A stretch of 64,000 nt of DNA from Myxococcus stipitatus (GTDB lineage Bacteria > Myxococcota > Myxococcia > Myxococcales > Myxococcaceae). Where the stretch lies: assembly GCF_037414475.1 (NCBI RefSeq), contig NZ_CP147913.1, forward strand, positions 1,674,001 to 1,738,000, read 5' to 3'. The position numbers and the translations under genes were made by a program. Position 1 is the first letter of the stretch. Every line of letters begins with the position of its first letter. Of the stretch, positions 43,889 to 52,953 are shown in pieces. Below the pieces are notes generated by a model, which saw only the letters and a list, made by a program, of their open reading frames with translations, ran no database searches and was not told the DNA's origin.

Positions 43889-46800
43889 CTAGCGCGCGGG
43901 GGCCGCGCCACGCCGACGGGACCGCGCAAGCCACCATCCCAGCAACACCGCGCCGAGCCCGCTCGCGCTCGAGCCTCCCGCCTGACACCCCCCTCTCTCC
44001 GGCTGCGGGGTTGGCGTTTCGGGTTCGGGGGACGTAGGAGCCTTCGTCACGACGATGGAGAACGAGCAGCTGCTGCTGTTCTTCGCCGCGTCCGTCGCGG
44101 TGATGCTCACCGGGTGCGTCCCCTCCGGCAGCCGCGTGCCCTGCGCGAGCGAGTAATTCAAGGAGGGCACACTGACACGGTCCGTCGCGATGACCTCCGG
44201 CCATGTCGCCGCGGCCTTCCCATCCACCGGCTCCGCGACGAGCCGCTGTGTATCAGGGCAGGTGAACCGTGGAGCGGTGGTGTCCTTGACGGAGATCGGG
44301 ACGACACACTGGACCTGGTTCTTCGCCGTGTCCCGCGCGGTCACCCGGACCTCGCTCGTGCCCATGGGAATGAGGCTCCCCATGGCCGGCGTCACGTCCA
44401 TCTCCGGGCGCGACGCCGCATCCGTGGCCTTGGGGAGGTCGAAAGCCAACGCGGCACCTTCGGGCCCTGTCGCCTCGAGGGAGAGGAACGCCGGACAGGC
44501 GCTCAGGGTGGGCGCTATCGTGTCCTGGACGATGACCTCGAAGGTGCAGCTCGCCGTGTTGCCCCAGGAATCCCGCGCGGTGGCCGTGACGGGCGTGGTC
44601 CCCAGCGCGAGCATGCGCCCCTGCGCGATGCTGTACTCCATGGATACCGCCGAGGCCACATCCGCGGCCGTCGCCATGGAATAGGGAATGTAGACGGGCG
44701 CGCCTTCGACGTGGGTCGCCTCGATGCGAAGGGGTGTCCGTGCGCAGGTGATGGTGGGGGGCTGGGTGTCGCGCACCGTGACGTCGAACGTACATGTTGA
44801 GCGATTGCCAGCCTCGTCCAGCGCGGTCACCGTCACCGCGGTGGTGCCGAGGGAGAACGAGTCACCGGAGCGACGGCTGTAGCGGATGATGGGCGGCGCG
44901 CCGCTCGCGTCCACCGCCGTGGCGCTCGCGAACGTCACGGGCTGCGAGTACTGGCGAATGGCCTCCTCGGCGACCGACGGCGGACACGTCACAGTGGGGG
45001 GTGACGTGTCCTGGACGGTGCGCTCCATCGCCCACAGCTCGGCGCCCGTCTCGCGGGTGCGCGCCTGGAAGAACAGGCGGCGTCCCGCGACCGCGAACTC
45101 CGTGGGCGACGACGAGTCCGGCCCCGGCGCCAGGTCCGCGAAGCGCGCGGTTCCAGCCTCCGTCCCGTCGGTCATCCAAAGCTCCAATCCTGACAGTCCA
45201 TCCGACGCCGCGAACACCAGGGGCCCATCCGGCCCCAACCCGACCATCGGCCCCGGGGTGCCCGTCGCGCTCGCGGGCCCCGGATGGATGTCCTTCACCC
45301 GTCGGGTTCCCATCGCCGTCCCATCGCTCGTCCAGGGCTCGTAGCCATGTCCTGCGTCATAAGCCCAGAACCACAGCGCGCCCTGGAACGCGGTGAGCCG
45401 CGTGGGGGCCAGGGCCCGACTGGGAGCCTCGAGGAGGGCGACCTGTTCCGCCGGGCCTCCGCTCGTCCTCCACAAGCGCGCGGGGCCGTCCTGGGTCCAG
45501 GTCACGAAGTAGACCTGCCCCCCCATCAAGACGGTGCTCAGCGGGTCCCCGAAGACAGACGGGCTCCCGGAGAAGCGCGTCAGCACACGTGTGCCCGGCC
45601 CCGTTCCATCGCTCGTCCACAGCGCGAAGCCCTCCGCCTCCGTCTCGGCCCAGAACAGCACCTGGCTGCCCCATGCAACCATGTGGCGGATGGGGGGCAT
45701 GGCGAGGTTGTCGGAAGAGAATGCCTTCACCGGCCGCGTGCCTGGCGCGGTACCGTCGCTCGTCCACAGCGACTCGTCTCCCAGCCCGATGCCCGCCGCG
45801 AAGAAGAGGTGCTCTCCCGCGGTGACGAAGAGGCGGGGGTTCACGTTGAAGATGCCGTCCTGCACCGCCGCCACGGACACAGTGCCCTTCCGGCTCCCGT
45901 CCGTCTTCCAGAGCGCCGACGGGCCGTCGCTCTCCGCGCCGTTGGAGCCGAAGTAGAGCGTCTGTCCCAAGACAGCGGCGGGAGGAGTCTGGCCCAAGGG
46001 ATAGCGGGTCGCGGGCAACTCCCGGAACACGAAAGGTCGATCCCACCAGCGCTCTCCATCCGTGACGAGCAACGCGGCGGTGTGTTCCGTGCCGCTCCCG
46101 CTGCCCGGCCTCTGACTCCAGAGGAAGGACTGTCCGCCCGCCGTGCCGACGGGGCGGATGCTCGCGCCCTGGGTGGAGCCCCCTCCGATGTTGGGATGCG
46201 TCCCCTCCCCGCTCCCGTTGCTCGTCCAATAGCTCTCGTTGATCGTGGAGAACAAATCCCGCGCCGTCGCCGAGAAGACGAGCGAACCGCCCACGTTGAA
46301 GCCCTGCCGTGGCGCCCCACTGGCCTTGTCGGGGATGACACGCCCCAGCGCGCGGGAGCCCGCCGCGGTGCCATCACTGAACCAGAGGAACCCCGCGGGC
46401 ATGGAGAGGAAGAGGCGATTGCCAGCGATGGGATGGACGTAGACACCTGAGGAGAACCTGCTCTCCAGGGTGACCACCTTCTGGAGCCCCGACAGGGTTC
46501 CATCGGTCTTCCACAGCTCGCGCGCGGAGCCCGGGAACGAAGGCCAGACGAAGACGCCATCGGGCGCGACCGCCGCGACCCAGGCATTGGAGAGCCCCTG
46601 CGTGGGCAGCCCCGTGACCTGACGCGTTCCCGGCGCGGTGCCATCACTCACGAAGACCTGCGAGTTCCCGTCCTCGACCGCCGCGGTGAACCAGAGCCGC
46701 GTGCCCCCCACAACGAGGTGCGTGGGCTCCGCGCCCCCGGGACCGGGACGCAGGTCGAGCAGTCGTTGCGTACCCGCCACCGTGCCATCCGAGACCCACA

Positions 46801-47791
46801 GCTCATTTCCCGCCTGGGCATCCCACTGAGGGAAGAAGACCCTTCCCTCCAGGCTCACCAGGTCGGGGGCGAACGACGACCCCGACGAGGCCTGGAGGGA
46901 CAACAGCCGGTAGGTCCCCTCCTCGGTGCCGTCGCTGCGCCACAGCACGTAGCGGTAGTCCTCGATGCCCTGGGTCTTGAAGTAGAGCAGCGTGCCCGAC
47001 GAGAACAGCGCGAAGGGGCCGTCAAAGCTCGGTTTGTTGGCTGGCATCACGTCCTTCACCATCACCGTGCCGGCGGCGGTGAGGTCGCTCTTCCACAGCG
47101 TCCTCCCAAGCGCCGGGTCGGTGATGACGAAGAAGAGCGTGTCTCCCACCCACGCGTGCGTGTTCGACGCGGCGCCCCCGGTGACGCCCGTGGTGAGGCG
47201 CGTGGTGCCGGCGGCGGTGCCGTCACTCCGCCACAACTCGAAACCCGACTGGGACGAGGGGGCTGACTTCACGAAGTAGAGCGCGCCGCCGTGCACCGTC
47301 ATGAACGCCGGAGGGTGCGTCATCGAAGCAACCACCGTGGTGCCCTCGGTCGTTCCATCCGTACTCCAGAGGGCGGAGTTGGTGTTGCCCGGAGCCGTCC
47401 GGGCACTGAAGTACAATCTCCCGCCCATCTCCGTGAGGTTCGACGGCTGTGAAGACGCGGGGCCTGGGAGCAAATCCCTCACCAGCGACGTGCCCGCCGT
47501 CGTCCCATCTGTCTTCCACAGCTCCACGTCACCCGTGCCGTCATCCGCGGTGTAGAAGGTGAACCCGCCGAGCGAGACGAAACCCTTGGGGCTGAACGAA
47601 TACACGTCGTAGGGGAGGTCGCCAGGAAAGAGGTCCTTCACTAGATAAGGCGTGCCAGGAGCGAGGCGCGCGTCAGATTCTTGATGCGTGGGTGCCGAGG
47701 ACGCGGGCACGTCCGAGGTCTCGGCACAGGCGACGCCGAGGCACGTGGCCAGGAGCGCACCCGTGCGTACGATGGATTGGATTGGAGTCAT
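43889..47791 (-). CDS. ELWxxDGT-repeat surface protein with HYR domains and MYXO-CTERM-like tail
   Basis: 1300 residues. A lipoprotein-like signal (TGALLATCLGVACAE) is followed by about 18-20 ELWxxDGT repeats (consensus LW.TDGT..GT, e.g. ELWKTDGTTAGTSLVRDL and ALWSTDGTTEGTTVVASM) that form a very long propeller-type array. Four HYR immunoglobulin-like domains follow (TSPPTVTCPPSVAEEA, GTTAVTVTALDEAGNRSTC, and similar). The end is a Gly-Cys motif, helix and Arg cluster (GGCQAGGSSASGLGAVLLGW, then RSRRR), a MYXO-CTERM-like anchor. Likely a cell-surface adhesion or matrix protein. The window's other giant TIG protein has the same anchor, so both should reach the surface by the same route. Confidence 0.85.
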   Translation of the reverse strand: MTPIQSIVRTGALLATCLGVACAETSDVPASSAPTHQESDARLAPGTPYLVKDLFPGDLPYDVYSFSPKGFVSLGGFTFYTADDGTGDVELWKTDGTTAGTSLVRDLLPGPASSQPSNLTEMGGRLYFSARTAPGNTNSALWSTDGTTEGTTVVASMTHPPAFMTVHGGALYFVKSAPSSQSGFELWRSDGTAAGTTRLTTGVTGGAASNTHAWVGDTLFFVITDPALGRTLWKSDLTAAGTVMVKDVMPANKPSFDGPFALFSSGTLLYFKTQGIEDYRYVLWRSDGTEEGTYRLLSLQASSGSSFAPDLVSLEGRVFFPQWDAQAGNELWVSDGTVAGTQRLLDLRPGPGGAEPTHLVVGGTRLWFTAAVEDGNSQVFVSDGTAPGTRQVTGLPTQGLSNAWVAAVAPDGVFVWPSFPGSARELWKTDGTLSGLQKVVTLESRFSSGVYVHPIAGNRLFLSMPAGFLWFSDGTAAGSRALGRVIPDKASGAPRQGFNVGGSLVFSATARDLFSTINESYWTSNGSGEGTHPNIGGGSTQGASIRPVGTAGGQSFLWSQRPGSGSGTEHTAALLVTDGERWWDRPFVFRELPATRYPLGQTPPAAVLGQTLYFGSNGAESDGPSALWKTDGSRKGTVSVAAVQDGIFNVNPRLFVTAGEHLFFAAGIGLGDESLWTSDGTAPGTRPVKAFSSDNLAMPPIRHMVAWGSQVLFWAETEAEGFALWTSDGTGPGTRVLTRFSGSPSVFGDPLSTVLMGGQVYFVTWTQDGPARLWRTSGGPAEQVALLEAPSRALAPTRLTAFQGALWFWAYDAGHGYEPWTSDGTAMGTRRVKDIHPGPASATGTPGPMVGLGPDGPLVFAASDGLSGLELWMTDGTEAGTARFADLAPGPDSSSPTEFAVAGRRLFFQARTRETGAELWAMERTVQDTSPPTVTCPPSVAEEAIRQYSQPVTFASATAVDASGAPPIIRYSRRSGDSFSLGTTAVTVTALDEAGNRSTCTFDVTVRDTQPPTITCARTPLRIEATHVEGAPVYIPYSMATAADVASAVSMEYSIAQGRMLALGTTPVTATARDSWGNTASCTFEVIVQDTIAPTLSACPAFLSLEATGPEGAALAFDLPKATDAASRPEMDVTPAMGSLIPMGTSEVRVTARDTAKNQVQCVVPISVKDTTAPRFTCPDTQRLVAEPVDGKAAATWPEVIATDRVSVPSLNYSLAQGTRLPEGTHPVSITATDAAKNSSSCSFSIVVTKAPTSPEPETPTPQPERGGCQAGGSSASGLGAVLLGWWLARSRRRGAAPAR

Positions 47792-48356
47792 GAGATGGGG
47801 TGTGAGGAGACACAGCGCGAGGTGACGACATGCGCTCGACGACAGTTAGCAACTCTCACGCCAGCGTCCCCCTCGACGCGGAGGTTGCCCATCCATCCCA
47901 GGGAGTGGGCGACCAGCCACGGCTGTCTCCTTACACCCACACCTGGGGTGCGTGCAAGAAACGGCACGTTTGTGCAAGGGAAGCCACATCACAGGCAATA
48001 AGAACAGCCCTCCCTCTGACAGGGTGGGCATTGCTGACAGCCTCCAGCACCAGAAGGTCCAGTCCCGACGCGTGTGTCGTTGGTTCGGCGGGAGAACGAG
48101 GGATGAAGGCTCCTCGGCGGCATCATTCAGTGGTGTCTGGGTTTGCAGTCAGCAGGGCCCTGTCAAGGTGGAGCGGATGCGGCGCGTCAACTCCCCATGG
48201 AGTCGCTCAAAGCCGTGGGTGCTGTGAAGCCCTCGCGCAAGCACTCCATGGCCTCGAGGCTCTGGCGTCCATGAGAGAGGTGGCCTCGAAGCGGCGCTCA
48301 AGTGACAACTGCTTCGCTCGTCCGACCCTGCGGGGTGACGCGCAAGGAACCGCGAA
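47792..48356. other. Intergenic region without a supported gene
   Basis: 565 bases lie between the ELWxxDGT gene start and the WYL gene stop. No ribosome site plus protein-like frame is seen. A short leftward stretch near 48150-48230 (FERLHGELTRRIRS) vaguely recalls transposase C termini but is too short to call. Confidence 0.4.
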
Positions 48357-49067
48357 TCAAGAAAGCGTCTGCACCGAGTCAGGATAGAGGCGTTCCCACT
48401 CCTCCCGCCATTCCCGCGCCAGCACGGACCGCGGGCGCCCGTAGCGTGCCTCGGTCGCCGAGGCCGCGGTGATGCGGTCGACGCGGAAATTGCGGAAGGC
48501 CTGGCGCAAGCAGCACCAGGCGGCAATGATTTGTTTGCCCTCGTGAAACGCGAGCTGCACCGGCCAGATTTCGCGCTGGCTTGGCTGGCCCTTCCCGTCG
48601 GCATACACGATGAGGAGCGCCTTCTCTTCGCGAATGGCCCGGCGCACGAGGCCGAGCACCGGGACCGACTCAGCCCCGCCGCGCATCCGGATGGGCCAGA
48701 GCCCGGTGTCCTTCATTCGGTCGCGCAGATCGTCGGGCGAGGCGGTGGCGATCTTTCCCAGCGCATTGCGCGCCGCCCCCGCAAGACCGGCATCCGGCTG
48801 AGCCTCGACCCAGCGGGAGCCGAGCACCAGCGCCTCAAGCTCCTCGGCCGTGAACATCAGCGGAGGCAGGAAGAAGCCTGGCTTCAGCATATAGCCCACG
48901 CCCGCCTCGCCCACGATGGGCGCGCCAAGACCGATGAGTGTCCGCACGTCGCGATAGAGCGTGCGCACGGAAACGCCCTGCTCCTCGGCCAGCGCCGCCG
49001 CCGTGACAGGGCGGCGGTGCCGGCGAAGTGCGTCCATGACGGCAAAGAGGCGTTCGGTCTTGTCCAT
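48357..49067 (-). CDS. WYL-domain HTH transcriptional regulator
   Basis: 236 residues. A DeoR-type winged helix-turn-helix (about 6-60: RLFAVMDALRRHRRPVTAAA, VSVRTLYRDVRTLIGLGAPI) is followed by a helical linker and a WYL domain (about 135-215: AIREEKALLIVYADGKGQ, REIWPVQLAFHEGKQIIAAW, FRNFRVDRI). Such YafY-like regulators sense small ligands or nucleic acid through the WYL fold. The gene begins 13 bases after the epoxide hydrolase stop, so it is the last gene of that operon and may regulate it. Confidence 0.88.
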   Translation of the reverse strand: MDKTERLFAVMDALRRHRRPVTAAALAEEQGVSVRTLYRDVRTLIGLGAPIVGEAGVGYMLKPGFFLPPLMFTAEELEALVLGSRWVEAQPDAGLAGAARNALGKIATASPDDLRDRMKDTGLWPIRMRGGAESVPVLGLVRRAIREEKALLIVYADGKGQPSQREIWPVQLAFHEGKQIIAAWCCLRQAFRNFRVDRITAASATEARYGRPRSVLAREWREEWERLYPDSVQTLS

Positions 49068-49080
49068 GCGCGCGTGTGGC

Positions 49081-50202
49081 TTACTTCAAGGTGCCATGGA
49101 AAGCCCGGATATCGGCCGCGTAGTGCCCCGGAGCCTCGAGTGCTGGGAAGTGCCCGGCCTGCCGCGCCTCGGTCCAGTGGACAAGGTTCTGCAAGTGCCG
49201 TTCACCCCAGGCGCGCGGCGCGGGATTGTCGACGTCGGCGGGCACCAGCACGCCCTGCTTCACGTCATGGCGTGGCATCGGCGCCAAGAGTTCCTGATCG
49301 GCGAAGGCCTCTTTATACAGCCGAACCGATGAACCAATCGTCTGGGTGAACCAGTAGACCGAGAGCAGGGTGCAGAGGTCGTCGAGCGAATAGACTGACT
49401 CGAGGCGGCCGTCCCGCAGCCGGCTCACGCTGTGAAACTTCTCGATGATCCACGACGCCAGCCCCGCGGGTGAGTCGTTGAGGCCGACGGCGAGCGTCTG
49501 CGGCTTGGTTCCGTGAAGCATGATGTAGGCGCCCTGCGTGAGGGTCCACAGGTCGACGCGCCGGAAGTAGTCCACTTCTTCGGGCGTCGGCGCCTCCGGT
49601 CGCGGGTACCCCGAAAAGACATTGAGGTAGTGCACCCCCAGAAGACGGCCGGGATGGTTGCGGACCAGGCTGAAGCAGACCCCAGAGCCCAAATCCGAGC
49701 ACGCAACAAGGAACTTCTCGTAGCCCAGCCGGGTCATCAGCTCGGCCCAGAGATGCGCCATGCGACTCATGTTCATGCCCTTCTTCGTCGGCCGGCCGGA
49801 GAAGCCGAAGCCCTGGAGCGAGGGAATGATGACGTCGAACGACACCCCATCTCGCTCGGCGGTGAGCAGCGGAATGAGCGGCAGGAACTCGACGAAGTTC
49901 GACGGCCAGCCATTGGCAAGGACGATGGGAACGCGGGTCTTGCCCTGACCCGGCGCATGAACGAAATGAACTCGCTCGCCATCGACTTCCTCGATGAATT
50001 GCGGAATCGCGTTGAGGCGCTGCTCGGCGGTGCGCCAGTTGAACCGCTCCGCCCAGTGGGTGACCAACTGCCTGAGCAGCTCAGCATCGGTGCCATCGTC
50101 CCAGCCAACGCCTTCGACCGCTGAGGGGAAGCGAGTTGCCTTCAGCCGCGCCCGAAGGTCGGCGAGCTCGGAATCAGAAATCGCAAGGGTGAAAGGGCTC
50201 AT
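49081..50202 (-). CDS. Epoxide hydrolase (EHN + alpha/beta hydrolase)
   Basis: 373 residues. The epoxide-hydrolase N-terminal region (about 1-110: LRARLKATRFPSAVEGVGWD, LNAIPQFIEEVDGERVHFVH) is followed by an alpha/beta-hydrolase core. The oxyanion motif is NGWP where HGWP is usual. The nucleophile is D170 in ACSDLGSG, and the catalytic His is H351 in RQAGHFPALEAP. An LxxFGxSGRP cap-entry loop is conserved. It would open an epoxide by the two-step ester mechanism; the substrate is unknown. ATG 50202 has AAGGA 8 bases upstream and lies within the last 29 bases of the peptidase gene, implying translational coupling. Confidence 0.85.
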   Translation of the reverse strand: MSPFTLAISDSELADLRARLKATRFPSAVEGVGWDDGTDAELLRQLVTHWAERFNWRTAEQRLNAIPQFIEEVDGERVHFVHAPGQGKTRVPIVLANGWPSNFVEFLPLIPLLTAERDGVSFDVIIPSLQGFGFSGRPTKKGMNMSRMAHLWAELMTRLGYEKFLVACSDLGSGVCFSLVRNHPGRLLGVHYLNVFSGYPRPEAPTPEEVDYFRRVDLWTLTQGAYIMLHGTKPQTLAVGLNDSPAGLASWIIEKFHSVSRLRDGRLESVYSLDDLCTLLSVYWFTQTIGSSVRLYKEAFADQELLAPMPRHDVKQGVLVPADVDNPAPRAWGERHLQNLVHWTEARQAGHFPALEAPGHYAADIRAFHGTLK

Positions 50203-51694
50203 CGTGCGGTTCCTTGGTTTGTGCATCCCAAGGTTGTGCCCGAGGTGTGCTGACAGGGCATGTCAGGAGTGTTCGGTCCGCCGCTCGCCCAATCATGCGG
50301 GGTGAGACTTGTCGTGCTTGAACCTCGGCGGAAGGAACGCTCATCCCCATCCACGTGAAGAGGCGCTCCAGGGCGAGGGCGCGCTCGGGCTCGGAAAGGC
50401 CGCCGATGCTCGCACCGTGGTTGCCCTGCGGAGCGAAGAAGCGGAACGCGTCGTTGCCCTCGCGCACCGAGAATGCCGCGGCGGAATACGGGTCATTCTC
50501 CCCGTAGATGAAGAGCATCCGCTTGCCGTGGTTACGGACCCAATGCTCCACCTGAAGCATGCCCCTCATGTCGAACGGCTCCGTCACGGGGAAGCTCACG
50601 TACACGTCAGGCGTATTCTCCCCAGGGTAGCGAAGAAGCCCTCGCAGGTGATTCGCGGGGAAGCGCGACCAGCCCAACTGTGTCGCGGCCTGGTAGTAGG
50701 CGTACTCGAAGGGGGCGATGAAACGGTCCGCGTAGGTGAAGGCAACGCCGACGACACCGTCCAGGAAGGCGAACGTCTCCGCCGCCGGCGCGCCGGGCGC
50801 GGGGATGCTCGCGCAAGCAGACGCGGTGCCGTACTGCCAGAAGTAGAAGGACACCTCGACGGCGGAGAACTCCAGCGCGCGGTCCGGACCGCCCACGACC
50901 GTGAAGCCGGTGCCCCACTTCGTGCCCAGCGCGTCCACGAAGGGCAGCATCTCCTCGCGGCGTCGCAGCACGTCTTGCTGGAAGGACTCCAGCTTCGCGC
51001 GGCAGTCCGCATCCCCGACCTTCGCGAGGAAATGGACGTAGCGCACGTCGCGCAGCCCATGGTTGCTGGGCGCGACATACGGCAGGGTGACGTCCACGTC
51101 ATCCGGGTAGAAATAGCGGTGATACACGGCCGCCATTCCACCCTTGCTGCCTCCGGTGGAGAGCCAGCGCGCGCGGTACAGGGGTTTGAAGGCCTGGATG
51201 ACGCGGTGGCTGTCGCTCGCGGCCTGGTAGATGTTGAGCAACCGCGTATCCCGGGATGCGGGCACGGATGTCCCCATGAAGCGGTGCTCCACGGAGAGCT
51301 GATTGGCACCGAGCAACTCAGTGGGCTCGGACTGCCAGGGACTCGCCGACAGCATGTAGCCCTCGGTGGAGAGCACCATGGGCGCGGCCACCGAGCGGTG
51401 AAGGAGTGTCATCCGGAGCTGAAAGCGCTCCCCATGGGGGCGCGCGTGGTCTGCGGGCTGTTCGAACTTCAGCAAGAAGAAGCGCGTGCCTGGAAAGGGC
51501 GAGGGCTGCTCGATGACCACCGTGAGCCCAGGAATGGATTGGAGCCGGGCGAGGATGTCCTCTGGCTCCGCCGGAGTCTCGAGCGCGGCCACGGACTGCT
51601 GCGCGGGGGCAGGCTCTGCGAGGGATGCATCCCCACACGCCTGCAGCATCATGGCCATGGCCACCAGCCAGGCCGCCCTGTGAGTCTTCGACAT
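50174..51694 (-). CDS. S37 (PS-10 type) secreted tripeptidyl aminopeptidase
   Basis: 506 residues. A lipoprotein signal (AAWLVAMAMMLQACGD, C20) precedes an alpha/beta-hydrolase peptidase of the S37 family: SVEHRFMGTSVP, the nucleophile S183 in WLSTGGSKGGMAAVYHRYFY, DVDVTLPYVAPSNHGLRDVR, and later FIYGENDPYSAAAF and PQGNHGASIGGL carrying the likely Asp and His. Streptomyces members cleave tripeptides from protein N termini. The natural fold should end near LFTWMGMSV; the last 50 residues (to FHPCDF) are unlike the family and run over the ribosome site of the epoxide hydrolase. Original stop loss or a recent junction is likely. First gene of a three-gene operon. Confidence 0.8.
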   Translation of the reverse strand: MSKTHRAAWLVAMAMMLQACGDASLAEPAPAQQSVAALETPAEPEDILARLQSIPGLTVVIEQPSPFPGTRFFLLKFEQPADHARPHGERFQLRMTLLHRSVAAPMVLSTEGYMLSASPWQSEPTELLGANQLSVEHRFMGTSVPASRDTRLLNIYQAASDSHRVIQAFKPLYRARWLSTGGSKGGMAAVYHRYFYPDDVDVTLPYVAPSNHGLRDVRYVHFLAKVGDADCRAKLESFQQDVLRRREEMLPFVDALGTKWGTGFTVVGGPDRALEFSAVEVSFYFWQYGTASACASIPAPGAPAAETFAFLDGVVGVAFTYADRFIAPFEYAYYQAATQLGWSRFPANHLRGLLRYPGENTPDVYVSFPVTEPFDMRGMLQVEHWVRNHGKRMLFIYGENDPYSAAAFSVREGNDAFRFFAPQGNHGASIGGLSEPERALALERLFTWMGMSVPSAEVQARQVSPRMIGRAADRTLLTCPVSTPRAQPWDAQTKEPHDEPFHPCDF

Positions 51695-51731
51695 ACGATT
51701 CCCCCGCGAGACTTCGTGGTGTCGTTCAAAC

Positions 51732-51767
51732 GCATGCCGGACATCGCCATATCAAGCATGCCGGACA
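51732..51767. promoter_or_regulatory. Direct repeat GCATGCCGGACA upstream of the S37 operon
   Basis: GCATGCCGGACA occurs at 51732-51743 and again at 51756-51767, 24 bases apart start to start, 38 bases upstream of the peptidase ATG. More GGACATG/GACATGTCC half-sites follow at about 51811 and 51856. They share the GGACA core with the TGTCCGGACA array at 30621. The link is only an observation. Confidence 0.3.
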
Positions 51768-51865
51768 CCCGCGGTGGCTACGGCCGCGCCGGTCGAGGAT
51801 GCAAGGGCAGCGACATGTCCCACCTGTCCGCGCGGGCAAATCAAGCCCCATCATCGGACATGCCC

Positions 51866-52576
51866 TCATGACACCATTCACCTCCATGCCTTCGACATCG
51901 CCACGGCCACCTGGAGGAAACGGGCCTTGCCGCTGTCCCCAGCCGCACGCGCCGAGTCCCTGATGATTCCCGGTCCGTGCGACGGCTGCGTGAGCATCAC
52001 GGGAGGGGTGGACCGACCACGTCCAGAGCCAGCACTGGGCGCAGGTCTCCTCCGAGAACCTGGGAGACCCGTTCGCCACTCCTCCGCCCTCGTAGTCGAA
52101 GAGCCGCGGGTGGGCCAGCCCGGCAAGAAGACCTGCTTCGCGTTTGGCGGCGTGGGCCACACGCTTCCACGATTCGCCACGACGTCCACCGGGCTTCGCA
52201 ACGATGTCGCGGTCCATGACGAGGGCACGGGATGGAGGCTCTTCACAACAGCCGGTGAGAAGCCCGCGCCTCGCGCCTGGGCCCCCGGCGGGTACGGTCC
52301 AGACAGCCACTCGCTGCTCGTCTTCGGTGGCGAACGCCTCGGAGCCTCGAAACGCTCACCGGGACCCGGCTCCAGCCAGCGGGCCCCCTGCCCTCGCCGC
52401 GCGACAACGCGGTGGCGTTCTTCGACATCACCCATGGCGGGCTGGCGGTCTTCGGTGGGCAGCACTTCGACGGCCTCAGGCCGGCGCCCCCGAGGTCATC
52501 GTCGTCGAATCAAGGCCAATCCATCCCTTGCGTCACCGCGAGTGAGCAAGACGTGCCAAGTCCTTGCTTTGTCTAG
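51866..52576 (+). pseudogene. Decayed Kelch-repeat gene (several frameshifts)
   Basis: Kelch-like sense is spread over three frames. One reads HLHAFDIATATWRKRALPLS, KTCFAFGGVGHTLPRFATTS and DSHSLLVFGGERLG. Another reads WTDHVQSQHWAQVSSENLGD near 52010. A third carries PSPRDNAVAFFDITHGGLAV and FGGQHFDGLRPAPP to a stop at 52574-52576. At least three frameshifts are needed to join them, and there is no clear start. It is the relic of a secreted or cytoplasmic propeller protein directly beside the peptide-export locus. Confidence 0.65.
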
Positions 52577-52792
52577 TCAAGAGAGGGAAAGGGGGAGACT
52601 GCGATAGAGACACGACCCGCAACACAGCCTGCCGGTAAACATCGCGCTCTCATGCTCACGCTGCCGGCCGTCTCTCTTCCGGCGCTCCTTGCTCACGCGC
52701 TCAAAGCACCGCGCGTTTTCAGGACCGTCTCCAGCGCTGGAGCAACCTGGCGGAAACGAGCACCTGCAAGGTCAAGACGAGGCCAGAAATGA
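52577..52792. other. Non-coding gap
   Basis: About 215 bases lie between the Kelch relic and the hairpin. It includes the short inverted repeat CTCCAGCGCTGGAG near 52730. No reading frame with a ribosome site is seen. Confidence 0.4.
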
Positions 52793-52830
52793 GAGGAGGG
52801 GCTGATGGAAAATCCCCATCAACCCCCCTC
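52793..52830 (-). terminator. Strong terminator hairpin of the micropeptide transcript
   Basis: On the minus strand GAGGGGGGTTGATGG (from 52830) pairs with CCATCAGCCCC-CCTC (to 52793), about 15-16 pairs with one G-U and one bulge, and a 7-base loop GGATTTT; UCAUUUCU follows. The G-U pair exists only in the minus-strand RNA (on the plus strand it is a C-A mismatch), so it is built for leftward transcription. It sits 57 bases after the 14-codon reading frame and no other leftward gene is nearby. Confidence 0.7.
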
Positions 52831-52886
52831 TGTTCATCGGAAACGAGGGACGACAGCCTCAACAGCTGGCGTCAAACAGCTGACGA

Positions 52887-52931
52887 CTAGCGCGCCTTCG
52901 GGCCGCCGCGGACGTGGAGCTTGATCTTCAT
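52887..52931 (-). CDS. 14-residue peptide (candidate exported micropeptide precursor)
   Basis: The frame reads MKIKLHVRGGPKAR and stop. Support comes from the unit as a whole: a TTGACA promoter about 50 bases upstream, a perfect AAAGGAGG (52938-52945) with 6-base spacing, and a strong terminator 57 bases downstream. It is divergent from, and 244 bases from, an operon whose ABC protein carries a C39 peptidase. C39 peptidases cut after Gly-Gly. Here GG is at residues 9-10 with Val at position -4 relative to the cut, the V-x-G-G ending common in NHLP/Nif11-type leaders. Cleavage would leave the tetrapeptide PKAR, an unusually short product; the whole peptide may instead be the substrate. The alternative is a short regulatory leader. 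No homologue is known to me. Confidence 0.55.
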   Translation of the reverse strand: MKIKLHVRGGPKAR

Positions 52932-52953
52932 GTCGTGCCTCCTTTCAAGTCGT

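Noticed and set aside
48150..48235. A leftward fragment FERLHGELTRRIRS recalling IS256-type transposase ends
   Set aside because: Only about 14 residues fit and no terminal repeats or other transposase motifs are seen.
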